The notes beneath the pieces were generated by a model. The model was not told the DNA's origin. It did not search any database and saw only the letters and a program-made list of their open reading frames with translations. A DNA stretch of 64,000 nt, from positions 4,089,501-4,153,500 of the forward strand of contig NZ_CP029078.1 of assembly GCF_005222485.1 (NCBI RefSeq), in the 5' to 3' direction. Below, in pieces: positions 8,992 through 21,696 of the stretch; position 1 is the stretch's first letter; every line of letters starts with the position of its first letter. The translations under genes were made by a program, and so were the position numbers. This DNA comes from Streptomyces griseoviridis (GTDB lineage: Bacteria; Actinomycetota; Actinomycetes; Streptomycetales; Streptomycetaceae).

Positions 8992-10673
8992 AGCAGGGCC
9001 TCCGGCAGATCGAGGTGGCGGGCGCGCAGCCATTCGCCGAGCGCCTTGGCCTGCGGGTCGAAGCGGTGCTGGGCGGCGACGCCCTCGCCGAGGATCCCCT
9101 CGACGACGAAGTTCAGGGCGCGCAGCCGGGGCAGGACGTGCCGGGTGACGGGCAGTCCACGGCTCTCCGGGATCAGCTCCTCGAACCGCTCGACGGTGAG
9201 TTCGTGGGCGAGCCACCGCCAGGCGTCCTCGGTGCGGGCCCACACCCCGACGTTGGCGTCCGCGCCCTTGTCGCCGCTGCGGGCCCCGGCGACCAGGCCG
9301 AGCGGCGCCCGCCGCACCGGCCCGGCGGGCAGCGGCTTCGGCAGCGCGGGCGGCGGGAGCGCGGCGAGGGCCAGGGTGGCGGCGGGCGGCGGCACGGGGT
9401 GGCGCTGCCCGTCGGGCAGGACGGCCACCTGCCGGACGTCGGACTGCGGCACGTACCCGGCCTCGAAGACGCCGTAGGGCGTGCCCTTCCCCGGCGGCGC
9501 GAGGACGTGGAAGCCCGGGTAGCTGGCGAGGGCCAGCTCGACGGCGGCACCGCTCAACGACCGTCCGACGACGGCCTGTTCGGCGTCCCGGACGACGAGC
9601 CGCAGCAGTGCGCTCGCGGTCTCCTCGGTCGGCGCGTCGGGCCGGTCGGTGCGGACCAGCTCCCACCGCACCTCCTTCGGGGGCGACTTGGCGAGCGCGT
9701 CGGCCATCTGGGCGCGCACCAGGTCGGCCTTGGCGTCGATGTCGAGTCCGGTGAGCACGAAGACGACCTCGCCCCTGAAGCCGCCGAGCCGGTTGCGGCC
9801 GACCTTGAGGTCGGGCGGCGGTGCCTCGCCGCGCACGCCCTCGATCCTGACCCGGTCGGGCCCGTCCTGGACGAGCCGCACGGTGTCGAGGCGGGCGGTG
9901 ACATCGGGCCCCGGGTAGCGGGCGCCGCCGGTCTCGTAGAGCAGTTGGGCGGTGACCGTGCCGACGTCGACGATCCCGCCGGTGCCGGGGTGCTTGGTGA
10001 TGACGGCGGTGCCGTCCTCGTGGATCTCGGCGAGCGGGAACCCGGGCCGCCCGAGCCCGCCCGGCACCTCGCCGAAGAAGGCGTAGTTGCCGCCGGTGGC
10101 CTGCGTCCCGCACTCCAGGACATGCCCGGCGACGACGGCCCCCGCGAGCCGGTCGTGGTCGTCGGGCCGCCAGCCGAAGTGGGCGGCGGCGGGCCCGGTG
10201 ACCAGCGCCGCGTCCGTCACCCGCCCGGTGACGACGACGTCCGCGCCGGCCGTCAGACAGGCGGCGATCCCGAACCCGCCGAGGTAGGCGTGGGCGGCGA
10301 GGCTGCCGGGGTGCGCGGCGGTGAGATCGTCCCCCTCGACATGCGCGACCCGGGCGGGCACCCCGACCCGCTCGGCCAACTCCCGTACGGCGACGGCGAG
10401 TCCGGCCGGGTTGAGGCCACCGGCGTTGACGACGATCCGCACCCCGCGCTCCGCCGCGAGCCCGAGCCCCTCCTCCAACTGCCGCAGGAACGTGCGCGCG
10501 TACCCGGCGTCGGGGTTCTTCAGCCGGTCCCTGGCGAGGATCAGCATGGTCAGCTCGGCGAGGTAGTCGCCGGTGAGGACGTCGAGTTCACCGCCGGTGA
10601 GCATCTCGCGCAGCGCGTCGAAGCGGTCGCCGTAGAACCCGGAGGCGTTGCCGATCCGCAGGGGCGCGGTCAC
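8988..10673 (-). CDS. AtuA-family protein (DUF1446), acyclic terpene utilization-type
   Basis: AtuA proteins are encoded in geraniol/citronellol degradation operons; their biochemical step is not established. In the 561-residue product the N-terminal AtuA domain is about 1-440 ([73 protein letters not shown]). A C-terminal ferredoxin-like domain starts at about 460 with [20 protein letters not shown]. The GTG start overlaps the upstream stop as GTGA, and the downstream carboxyltransferase overlaps in the same way, so these genes are translated as a coupled set. This gene is the best single argument that the operon is atu-like rather than a leucine (liu) operon. Confidence 0.9.
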   Translation of the reverse strand: MTAPLRIGNASGFYGDRFDALREMLTGGELDVLTGDYLAELTMLILARDRLKNPDAGYARTFLRQLEEGLGLAAERGVRIVVNAGGLNPAGLAVAVRELAERVGVPARVAHVEGDDLTAAHPGSLAAHAYLGGFGIAACLTAGADVVVTGRVTDAALVTGPAAAHFGWRPDDHDRLAGAVVAGHVLECGTQATGGNYAFFGEVPGGLGRPGFPLAEIHEDGTAVITKHPGTGGIVDVGTVTAQLLYETGGARYPGPDVTARLDTVRLVQDGPDRVRIEGVRGEAPPPDLKVGRNRLGGFRGEVVFVLTGLDIDAKADLVRAQMADALAKSPPKEVRWELVRTDRPDAPTEETASALLRLVVRDAEQAVVGRSLSGAAVELALASYPGFHVLAPPGKGTPYGVFEAGYVPQSDVRQVAVLPDGQRHPVPPPAATLALAALPPPALPKPLPAGPVRRAPLGLVAGARSGDKGADANVGVWARTEDAWRWLAHELTVERFEELIPESRGLPVTRHVLPRLRALNFVVEGILGEGVAAQHRFDPQAKALGEWLRARHLDLPEALL

Positions 10674-11464
10674 GCGGCGGCCCCCTTCGGCGGGCGTCCG
10701 GGCCCCGGCGGGCCCGCGAAGGACTGGGCGATGTCGAGCCAGCGGTCGGCGTCCTGGCCGGTGGCGGTGACCGCCAGGTCGGCGCGGTGGGCGCGCTGGG
10801 TGACCAGCAGACAGAAGTCGAGGGCGGGCCCGGTGACCCGCTGCGCGGCGTCCTCGGGCCCGTACCCCCACAACTCGCCGCCGGGAGCCGTGAGTTCGAC
10901 CCGGAACGGCTCGGCGGGGACGGCCAGCGAACGGGCGGCGAAGGCGAAGTCGCGGGCCCGGACGCCGATGTGCGCGACATGCCGCAGCCGTTCGGTCGGC
11001 ACCCGGACCACGCCGAGCGCGTCCGCGACGTCCTGGCCGTGGGCCCAGGTCTCCATCAGCCGCCCGGTGGCCATGGACGCGGCCGACATCGGCGGCCCGT
11101 ACCAGGGGAAGCGGGCGCCGGGCGGGGCGTCGCGCAGGGCCCGCGCCAACGCGGACCGCCCGGCCCGCCACCGCGCGAGCAGCTCGGCGGGCGGCAGCGC
11201 GGCCCCTTCCTCCGCACCGGCGTCGACGAACGACTCGGGGGCGGCGAGGGCCTTCTCCACCAGCACACGGAAGCCGTCCTGGTCGGTCACGGCCAGCAGG
11301 GCGGAGTGGTCGGTCCAGGCGAGATGGGCGATCTGGTGCGCGATGCTCCAACGGGGCGCGGGAGTCGCGAGCGTCCACGACTCGGGCGCCAACTCGGCGA
11401 CGAGCAGATCGAGTTCGTCGCTCTCCGCACACAGGTCGTCGATGACGGGCGTCGGGTCGGCCAT
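10670..11464 (-). CDS. TIGR03084-type DinB/mycothiol-maleylpyruvate-isomerase-like metal-binding protein
   Basis: The 264-residue product belongs to the DinB/MDMPI-like four-helix family. The N-terminal helix bundle holds three spaced histidines of a metal site: [15 protein letters not shown] (about 45-59), and [13 protein letters not shown] near 165. The C-terminal half resembles the SCP-2-like tail ([17 protein letters not shown]). It is the first gene of the leftward operon. The ATG at 11464 gives a start matching the conserved [11 protein letters not shown] beginning. Upstream ATGs at 11479 and 11512 are in frame, but none has a good ribosome site, so a leaderless or weakly led message is possible. 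Its catalytic role in the pathway is unknown; a thiol-linked isomerase is one idea. Confidence 0.8.
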   Translation of the reverse strand: MADPTPVIDDLCAESDELDLLVAELAPESWTLATPAPRWSIAHQIAHLAWTDHSALLAVTDQDGFRVLVEKALAAPESFVDAGAEEGAALPPAELLARWRAGRSALARALRDAPPGARFPWYGPPMSAASMATGRLMETWAHGQDVADALGVVRVPTERLRHVAHIGVRARDFAFAARSLAVPAEPFRVELTAPGGELWGYGPEDAAQRVTGPALDFCLLVTQRAHRADLAVTATGQDADRWLDIAQSFAGPPGPGRPPKGAAA

Positions 11465-11496
11465 GAGGGGGAGCATGGCAGGGGCGCGATAAACAA

Positions 11497-11510
11497 GCAA
11501 GCGTGCTTGC
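11497..11510. promoter_or_regulatory. TetR-type operator candidate GCAAGC-N2-GCTTGC
   Basis: A perfect 6-bp inverted repeat with a 2-bp spacer lies 33 bases before the chosen start of the first operon gene. TetR repressors commonly bind such compact dyads, and a TetR gene closes this same operon. The inverted repeat is seen; the partnership is inferred. Confidence 0.55.
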
Positions 11511-11616
11511 ATGAATTGATGCGAGGGGGTGAGGCCGGGAGGGGTGGCCCGGCGGGGGCTGGACCTGGCCCACCGGGACCGGGCTCCGCTCGCTTGCCTG
11601 CTTGCTTGCCCGCTTG

Positions 11617-11634
11617 CTTGGAGTGCACTCCAAG
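11617..11634. promoter_or_regulatory. 18-bp perfect palindrome CTTGGAGTGCACTCCAAG
   Basis: It reads the same on both strands without a spacer and is preceded by GCTTG repeats. Its shape (GAGTGCACTC core) resembles operators of MerR-family activators. It lies about 150 bases upstream of the SDR start and about 150 bases upstream of the operon start. No MerR gene is present in the window, so the binding protein is unknown. Confidence 0.5.
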
Positions 11635-11729
11635 GTCATAGCGTCGAGCCGGCTGAACCGCACAGGCGAGGAGGCCGAACCCCACACCCGACGCGGCGAC
11701 GGCGTCGACGCGTCATCCCGTAGGACCGA

Positions 11730-11770
11730 CAAGCGCTAACAAGCGCTGACAAGCACCGACAACAAACCGA
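11730..11770 (+). repeat. 10-bp-phased direct repeats (CAAGCGCTRA-like) before the SDR gene
   Basis: Successive units begin at 11730, 11740, 11750 and 11760 and read CAAGCGCTAA, CAAGCGCTGA, CAAGCACCGA and CAACAAACCGA. The period matches one DNA helical turn, so a protein could bind one face of the helix. The last unit ends about 15 bases before the SDR start. Confidence 0.55.
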
Positions 11771-11785
11771 CAGGAACGGCGGCAC

Positions 11786-12580
11786 GTGGTGGACCACCCC
11801 TTCACACCCCATGCGGAACTCTTCAGTCTGCGAGGAAAGCGCGCGCTCGTCACCGGTGGCACCCGGGGCATCGGAATGATGATCGCGCGTGGCCTCCTCC
11901 AGGCGGGCGCCCGCGTGGTCATCAGCTCACGCGACGCAAAGGCGTGCGCTCGGGCGCGAGAACAGCTGTCCGCGTTCGGTGAGGTGCGGGCCGTCCCCGC
12001 CGACCTGTCCCGCCACGACGAGTGCCGGCGACTGTCCGACCTGGTCACGGCCGGCTCGGAGCGCCTCGACATCCTCGTCAACAACGCGGGCGCCCTGTGG
12101 GACGAGCCGCTGGAGACGTTCCCGGACGAGGCCTGGGACACGGTCGTCGACCTCAACCTGAAGTCGCCGTTCTGGCTGGTCCAGGCGCTGCTGCCGGCAC
12201 TGCGCGAGGCGGGCACCGCCGACGATCCCGCGCGGATCATCAACATCGGCAGCATCGCCGCCATCCACATCCCCCAGCGGCCCAACTACTCGTACTCCAG
12301 CAGCAAGGCCGCCCTGCACCAGCTCACCCGGGTGCTCGCCAAGGAACTGGGACCGCAGCACGTCACCGTGAACGCCGTGGCGCCCGGACCGTTCCCGTCG
12401 ACGATGATGGCGGCGACCCTCGACGAGTTCGGCGAGGCGATCGCGGCGGCGGCCCCCCTGCGCCGGATCGGCCGCGACGACGACATGGCGGGCGTCTCGG
12501 TGTTCCTCGCCGGCCGGGCGGGCGCGTACCTGACGGGGGCCGTGATCCCGGTCGACGGCGGCATCGCCACCACCGCGTAG
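11786..12580 (+). CDS. Short-chain dehydrogenase/reductase (SDR)
   Basis: An NAD(P)-dependent oxidoreductase of the classical SDR type, 264 residues. The cofactor loop is TGGTRGIG (about 23-30), followed by NNAG (LDILVNNAGALWD), the catalytic Ser in INIGSIAAI, Tyr-Ser-Ser-Ser-Lys near residue 170, and the VNAVAPGPFPSTM segment. The start is GTG at 11786 (a second GTG follows at once), with AGGAACG about ten bases upstream. It is divergent from the acyl-CoA operon and close to its repeat-rich control region. In Pseudomonas atu operons SDRs (AtuB, AtuG) are encoded with the same enzymes, so a terpenol or hydroxyacyl-CoA substrate is plausible but unproven. Confidence 0.9.
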   Translation: MVDHPFTPHAELFSLRGKRALVTGGTRGIGMMIARGLLQAGARVVISSRDAKACARAREQLSAFGEVRAVPADLSRHDECRRLSDLVTAGSERLDILVNNAGALWDEPLETFPDEAWDTVVDLNLKSPFWLVQALLPALREAGTADDPARIINIGSIAAIHIPQRPNYSYSSSKAALHQLTRVLAKELGPQHVTVNAVAPGPFPSTMMAATLDEFGEAIAAAAPLRRIGRDDDMAGVSVFLAGRAGAYLTGAVIPVDGGIATTA

Positions 12581-12635
12581 GCGGCCCAGGGTCACCGCCC
12601 TGCGCGGTCGCCGCAGCGGTCGCACAGCGGGCGCT

Positions 12636-13097
12636 TCACGAGGCGTACTGGTCCGAGATCTCGGTGGCGTAGCTCTTCCAGAGCGGCCCCATGGTCTCGG
12701 CGTTGACCGGCTGCCCGGAATCGATCATGGCCTTGAAGTCGCGGAAGTACTGCACGTACAGGTCAGGCGTGAAGGTGTTCAGCATGACGGCGTTCTCGTC
12801 GCCGACGTTGGCGAACGTGTGCGGCGCCCCGGCCGGCACGATGACCCAGGTGCCCGGCCCGGCGTCGTGGTGGTCCTCGCCGACGGTGAACCTAAACGTC
12901 CCCGCCAGCACGTAGAAACCCTCGTCGTGCTGGGCGTGGCGATGCTGCAACGGGCTCGGGGTGCCCGGCGGGATGGTGACCTCGGCGAACCCCAGCCGGT
13001 GGTCGGTGTGCTCGCCGTTCTCCAGGATGCGGATCCGCTGCGCCCCGCTGCCGAGGATCTCGCCCTCACCGGGGCGGACGATGTTGACCTTCGCCAT
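12636..13097 (-). CDS. Cupin-domain protein
   Basis: The 153-residue product is a single conserved cupin barrel. Motif 1 reads HRHAQHDEGFYVLAG (about 53-67), giving the usual two His plus Glu metal ligands, and motif 2 is PAGAPHTFANVGDENA with its His. The C-terminal helix (YFRDFKAMIDSGQPVNAETMG) resembles quercetin-dioxygenase-like cupins of actinobacteria. The ATG start has AGGAG upstream. It lies 8 bases behind the AraC-type regulator gene in the same orientation, so the two are probably co-transcribed. Substrate unknown. Confidence 0.85.
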   Translation of the reverse strand: MAKVNIVRPGEGEILGSGAQRIRILENGEHTDHRLGFAEVTIPPGTPSPLQHRHAQHDEGFYVLAGTFRFTVGEDHHDAGPGTWVIVPAGAPHTFANVGDENAVMLNTFTPDLYVQYFRDFKAMIDSGQPVNAETMGPLWKSYATEISDQYAS

Positions 13098-13105
13098 GAC
13101 GTCTC

Positions 13106-14065
13106 CTATTGCTCGTGCCTGCCTTGGTCACCACCATCCTTGTCCCGGCCGGCCGGGCGCGTCCTGGTCGTCCGCGCACGGTTGCTGGTCACCAGTGCAC
13201 GGGCGTTGTAGCCGTACGTCGCCTTGAAGAGCTTGCTGAAGTGGGTGGGGTCGGAGAATCCCCACCGGGCGGCCACGGCGGTGACCGTGCGTCCGCTTCC
13301 GGTCAGCTCGGCCCGGCAGCGCTCCAGGCGGCGACGGCGGATCAGGGCCGCGACGGTGAGCGGCTGGTCCTCGAACAGCTTGTGCAGCCGGCGTACGGAC
13401 ATGTGATGGGCGGCGGCGATGCCGGGCGGGGACAGACCGGGATCGGCGAGCCGGGTCTCGATGTAGCCGACGATCCGGCTCCGCAGCCACTCGTCGGGGG
13501 CCGGCTGTTCGTCGCCGAGCCGCGACTCCAGTGCGACGGCGATCAGCTCGACGACGGCCGCCGCCGACCGCAGCGCCTCCGCCTCGCGGAACGCGGACGC
13601 CGACCGCGCCGACTCCCGGGCCAGCACGGAGACGAGGGCACCCGGGCCGTGGCTGCCGTCGATGCGTCTGCCGACGAGCCGGTCGATCTGCGCGGGCCTG
13701 ATCCGAAGCTCCCGGCGCGGCACCAGGATGGTGACGTGCGCCGCGGCGGTGCTCTCGAACCGGAGCGCGCGGGTGGGGTCGAGCAGGACCAGGTCGGTCG
13801 GCCCGAGGTCGGCGTCGCTGCGCCCCTGCTCGATCCGCGTCCGGCCCCGGGTCATCACCTTGACCGCCAGGTGCTCGCCGTCGGAGGCGTCGCGCTCCCG
13901 CCCGACGCAGGCGCTCTCGGGGGTGTCGAGGGAGACCAGCCGCAGCGGCCCGAGGTCACAGGTGGCGATCCCGCCCCGGAAGCCGGCCCCGGCCAGTTTG
14001 TTGACCAGCGGCGGAAACCCGCTGGCAGCCAGCTCGTCCTGGAACGACTCAAGGTTGCCGATCAC
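13106..14065 (-). CDS. AraC-family transcriptional regulator
   Basis: The 319-residue product has an AraC/XylS double helix-turn-helix at about 205-305 (PGIAAAHHMSVRRLHKLFEDQ, then VTAVAARWGFSDPTHFSKLFKATYGY). The N-terminal region (HLAVKVMTRGRTRIEQ, DLGPTDLVLLDPTRALRFES) matches the AraC-binding-like cupin fold of NphR/FeaR-type regulators. That suggests it senses an aromatic or similar small molecule. It is upstream of and in an operon with the cupin gene; autoregulation is likely but no operator is evident by eye. The ATG start at 14065 follows a purine-poor leader. Confidence 0.9.
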   Translation of the reverse strand: MIGNLESFQDELAASGFPPLVNKLAGAGFRGGIATCDLGPLRLVSLDTPESACVGRERDASDGEHLAVKVMTRGRTRIEQGRSDADLGPTDLVLLDPTRALRFESTAAAHVTILVPRRELRIRPAQIDRLVGRRIDGSHGPGALVSVLARESARSASAFREAEALRSAAAVVELIAVALESRLGDEQPAPDEWLRSRIVGYIETRLADPGLSPPGIAAAHHMSVRRLHKLFEDQPLTVAALIRRRRLERCRAELTGSGRTVTAVAARWGFSDPTHFSKLFKATYGYNARALVTSNRARTTRTRPAGRDKDGGDQGRHEQ

Positions 14066-14116
14066 CGGTCCAGGGTAACGACGGCACGGATGCCCAGGCA
14101 GGCCGCCGGGCGGGGA

Positions 14117-15127
14117 TCACTCGCCCGAGGCCTGAACCCGACGACCGTCACCGTCGCCCTCGCCCCTGCCCGTGTCCCGGGCCTTCGCCCGCGTCCGGCG
14201 CCGCCGTCCCACCTGGGTCCGCACCGCGCCCATGCTGGCCGCGACGACGAACGCGATGGCGAGCGCCTGGGTCGCGGAGAGCGCCTGGTGCAGGACGAGG
14301 AAGCCGGCCGTCGCCGCGATCGCCGGTTCCAGGCTCATCAGGACGGCGAAGGTGGAGGCCGGGAGGCGGCGCAGGGCGAGGAGTTCGAGCGTGTAGGGCA
14401 GCACGGAGGAGAGCACCGCGACGCCCGCGCCGAGCAGCAGCGTCGTCGGGTCCAGGAGCTTCGAGCCGGACTCGGCGATGCCCAGCGGCAGGAAGAGGAC
14501 CGCCGCCACGGCCATGGCGAGCGCCAGCCCGTCGGCCTGTGGGAAGCGGCGTCCCGTGCGGGCGCTGAACAGGATGTACGTGGCCCACATGGCACCGGCG
14601 CCGAGCGCGTAGGCGACGCCGACCGGGTCGAGGGTGTCGAAGCCTCCGCCGCCGAGGAGGAAGACGCCGACCAGGGCGAGGGCGGCCCAGACGGCGTTGA
14701 CGGCGCGGCGGGACGCGAGGACGGAGAGGGCGAGCGGCCCGAGCACTTCCAGGGTGACGGCGGCGCCGAGCGGGATGCGGTCGACGGCCTGGTAGAAGAG
14801 GCCGTTCATGGCGCCCATGGTGACGCCGAAGACGACGACGGTGCCCCAGTCGGCCCGCGAGTGGCCGCGCAGCCGGGGCCGGCAGACCAGGAGCAGCACG
14901 ATCGCGGCGACCAGCAGCCGCAGCGAGACGACGCCGAGCGCGCCCGCCCTGGGCATCAGGGAGATCGCGAGCGCGGCGCCGAACTGCACGGAGATCCCCC
15001 CGGCGAGCACCAGCCCGACCGGGCCGAGGGAGCCCCGGCGACCGGGTTCGGGGACGTGGGACGCGGCGGCGGAAGGGGAGGACGGCGCCTGGGCGGCGGC
15101 TGCGACTGCTGCGTCGGGGGTGCTCAC
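14117..15127 (-). CDS. EamA/DMT-family membrane exporter (RhtA-like)
   Basis: The 336-residue product has about ten hydrophobic segments arranged as two EamA repeats, as in RhtA-type amino-acid or metabolite exporters. Segments such as GLVLAGGISVQFGAALAISL and SLEPAIAATAGFLVL are typical of this family. The first 35 residues are Ala/Ser-rich and probably cytoplasmic; the last 30 are basic. The GTG at 15127 (VSTPDAAV) was preferred over an upstream in-frame start because GGAACG precedes it. The promoter region carries a GAGTCCA-N6-TGGACTC dyad over a TACCCT-like -10 box. Confidence 0.88.
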   Translation of the reverse strand: MSTPDAAVAAAAQAPSSPSAAASHVPEPGRRGSLGPVGLVLAGGISVQFGAALAISLMPRAGALGVVSLRLLVAAIVLLLVCRPRLRGHSRADWGTVVVFGVTMGAMNGLFYQAVDRIPLGAAVTLEVLGPLALSVLASRRAVNAVWAALALVGVFLLGGGGFDTLDPVGVAYALGAGAMWATYILFSARTGRRFPQADGLALAMAVAAVLFLPLGIAESGSKLLDPTTLLLGAGVAVLSSVLPYTLELLALRRLPASTFAVLMSLEPAIAATAGFLVLHQALSATQALAIAFVVAASMGAVRTQVGRRRRTRAKARDTGRGEGDGDGRRVQASGE

Positions 15128-15190
15128 GGGCGTTCCACGGGGGCTCGGGCCTGACGGGCGGGTGCGGTTCGTGCAGTGCGATGGACTTCT

Positions 15191-15210
15191 GAGTCCAGGG
15201 TAGTGGACTC
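15191..15210. promoter_or_regulatory. Inverted repeat GAGTCCA-N6-TGGACTC over the exporter promoter
   Basis: A perfect 7-bp inverted repeat surrounds the leftward TACCCT sequence (a likely -10 box) upstream of the EamA exporter. A third TGGACT half-site lies at 15182. A repressor bound here would cover the promoter. The binding protein is unknown. Confidence 0.45.
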
Positions 15211-15285
15211 GGTCAGGTGTGTGAACTGATGACACCACTGTCAGGGGTGGCACTCACCACTCACGGAGCCAGCGGGGCGCTGCCG

Positions 15286-16080
15286 TCACTCGGGCCGGAA
15301 CTCGTACTCCACCTCGTACAGGTGACCGGCCTTGACCATCACACTGACCTCGATGGGGCGTTCACCGTCGGCGCCATCGGTGTGGACGACCCGGAGGGTG
15401 CGCAGGACGGGCAGGCTGCTGGTGAGGCGCAGGGCTTCGTACTGCTCGCGGGTGGGAATCCTCGCGGAGACGCGGTCCACGCTGCGGCGGGGCGGGTGGC
15501 CGAGCGCGTCCAGGAGGACCGGAGTGCCGCCTCTGATCTTGCGCCGGTCCATCATGGGCGTACCGCGAGCGATGTCCAACGGGTAGTACGACGAGACGAG
15601 TTCGGCGGGTTCGTCGTCGATCAGCAGGAGCTGGGCGCGCAGCAGCGCCGTGCCGTCCTCGGCGAGCCCGAGGGCGGCTCGGACATCTGCGGGCGGACGC
15701 CTCTCCCCGACGTCCAGAAGTTCGCTGCGGGCGTGCGTACCGTGGCGTGCCGCCTCGGTGAGCCAGCGGTGCGTCTCGCCGGCTCCGGCGGGCGCGAGGG
15801 AGGCCGCCGGACGTACGGTGCGCTGGCGGTGTTCACGGACGGTCACCGCGGCGCCCGCGCGCCCCACCACCAGGTGCTCGTCCTTGAGGAGCAGCAGCGC
15901 CTTCTGCACGGTGGCGTTCGAGGCGTCGAAGCGGGTCTTGAGCTGTGCGGTGGACGGGAGACTGGCCCCCGGCGGCAGCTCCCCGCTCATGATGTCGTCG
16001 CGCAGGTCGGCCGCGATGCGTTCGTGCAGCGAACGGCGGTCGAAGGATTCCGGGTCGGCCTTGGGCACGATCGTCGTCAC
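15286..16080 (-). CDS. GntR-family (HutC/UTRA) transcriptional regulator
   Basis: The 264-residue product has an N-terminal winged HTH at about 15-85 (LHERIAADLRDDIMSGELPPGASLPS, then TQLKTRFDASNATVQKALLLLKDEHLVVG) and a C-terminal UTRA effector domain at about 105-262. It resembles KorSA-like or HutC-subfamily regulators of actinomycetes. The GTG start overlaps the upstream UTRA-only gene stop as GTGA, so both are translationally coupled. The UTRA half is visibly similar to the upstream protein (KIRGGTPVLLDALGH against KIPGGAVTLLADLGH). Confidence 0.9.
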   Translation of the reverse strand: MTTIVPKADPESFDRRSLHERIAADLRDDIMSGELPPGASLPSTAQLKTRFDASNATVQKALLLLKDEHLVVGRAGAAVTVREHRQRTVRPAASLAPAGAGETHRWLTEAARHGTHARSELLDVGERRPPADVRAALGLAEDGTALLRAQLLLIDDEPAELVSSYYPLDIARGTPMMDRRKIRGGTPVLLDALGHPPRRSVDRVSARIPTREQYEALRLTSSLPVLRTLRVVHTDGADGERPIEVSVMVKAGHLYEVEYEFRPE

Positions 16081-16619
16081 CCGATCCTGATCTCGTAGCG
16101 CAGCCGTTGCCGTCGTGCGGGCATGACCATGCGGTCGACCTGGAGGGGGCGCTCGTCGCGGTCCAGGGTGACTCGGGTCAGCCGCAGCACCGGCTCGCCC
16201 GGGGCGGTCCGCAGGGCGTGCCGTTCGTCGTCGTCGGGGAGGTCCGCCGTGACGTCCTCCCGGACGAGGGCGCCGACGTGGCCGAGGTCCGCGAGGAGGG
16301 TGACGGCGCCGCCGGGGATCTTGGCGGTGCCAGCGAGTCCGGTGCCCCGGGCGATGGCGAGCGGGTAGTAGGTGTCGGTCAGTTCGCTCGGCTCGTCGTC
16401 CAGGAGGATCACCCGCCTCCGCACGACGACCGTCGCACCGTCCTCGACGCCGAGGAGCCCGGCCACCTCGGCGGGCGCGGGCACCTCACCGGCCCGCACG
16501 ATCCGCTGCGTCCCGCGCCGCCCGCGAGCCGCCGCCTCGGCGGCCCAGGCGTCACCCTGCCCGGCCGCGCGCGGCGTCAGATACGGCACGGACGTACTGA
16601 TCCACCCACCGACACCCAC
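16077..16619 (-). CDS. Stand-alone UTRA-domain protein (no HTH)
   Basis: The 180-residue product consists of a UTRA ligand domain only: YLTPRAAGQGDAWAAEAAARGRRGTQRI, then ATVVVRRRVILLDDEPSELTDTYYPLAIARGTG, KIPGGAVTLLADLGH and a final RLRYEIRIG. No winged HTH precedes it. The GTG at 16619 was chosen because GGGAGGG lies 5 bases upstream; an in-frame frame continues 33 codons further without homology. It is directly coupled to the GntR regulator downstream, and the two UTRA domains could form a heterodimer or compete for ligand. This is inference. Confidence 0.8.
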   Translation of the reverse strand: MGVGGWISTSVPYLTPRAAGQGDAWAAEAAARGRRGTQRIVRAGEVPAPAEVAGLLGVEDGATVVVRRRVILLDDEPSELTDTYYPLAIARGTGLAGTAKIPGGAVTLLADLGHVGALVREDVTADLPDDDERHALRTAPGEPVLRLTRVTLDRDERPLQVDRMVMPARRQRLRYEIRIG

Positions 16620-16790
16620 AACACCCTCCCGCACCCTCACCCGAAGACCTCTGCCCGAGCTTGCCGCGTCACACGTTAGGCGACCCCGCTGACGGGGCAC
16701 GTGTGCGATCCATCTCAACCTAGCTACCTTTCGCGAATAGCGATAAGGTTACGCCGTCAAACGCCCAGAGCCAAAGGCGGTGGCCCTCTC

Positions 16791-21595
<4,805 letters not shown>

Positions 21596-21620
21596 CGGCT
21601 AAGGCGACAGCGACGGACGA

Positions 21621-21668
21621 GACGGAGGGCGCCCGGCGGTTCCGACGAACCGCCGGGCGCCCTCCGTC
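21621..21668. terminator. Bidirectional hairpin terminator between serC and phzF-like gene
   Basis: A perfect 21-bp inverted repeat (21621-21641 with 21648-21668) with a 6-nt loop lies 26 bases after the serC stop and 29 bases after the stop of the convergent PhzF-like gene. No T-run follows, as usual in Streptomyces. Confidence 0.85.
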
Positions 21669-21696
21669 GTCCCGTCCCGTCTCGTCCCGTCCCGCC

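Larger units (their letters stand above)
11465..11785. other. Divergent control region between the atu-like operon and the SDR gene
   Basis: This 321-bp gene-free stretch separates two divergent transcription units and is dense in repeats. It holds the dyad GCAAGC-GT-GCTTGC at 11497-11510, five GCTTG pentamers in 11592-11620, an 18-bp perfect palindrome at 11617-11634, and roughly four 10-bp-phased CAAGCGCTRA-like units at 11730-11770. No open frame in it looks like a gene. Confidence 0.7.

Noticed and set aside
1393-11464. Interpretation as a leucine (liu) degradation operon
   Set aside because: No HMG-CoA lyase and an AtuA/DUF1446 gene is present; the atu-like reading fits better, though the substrate remains unproven.
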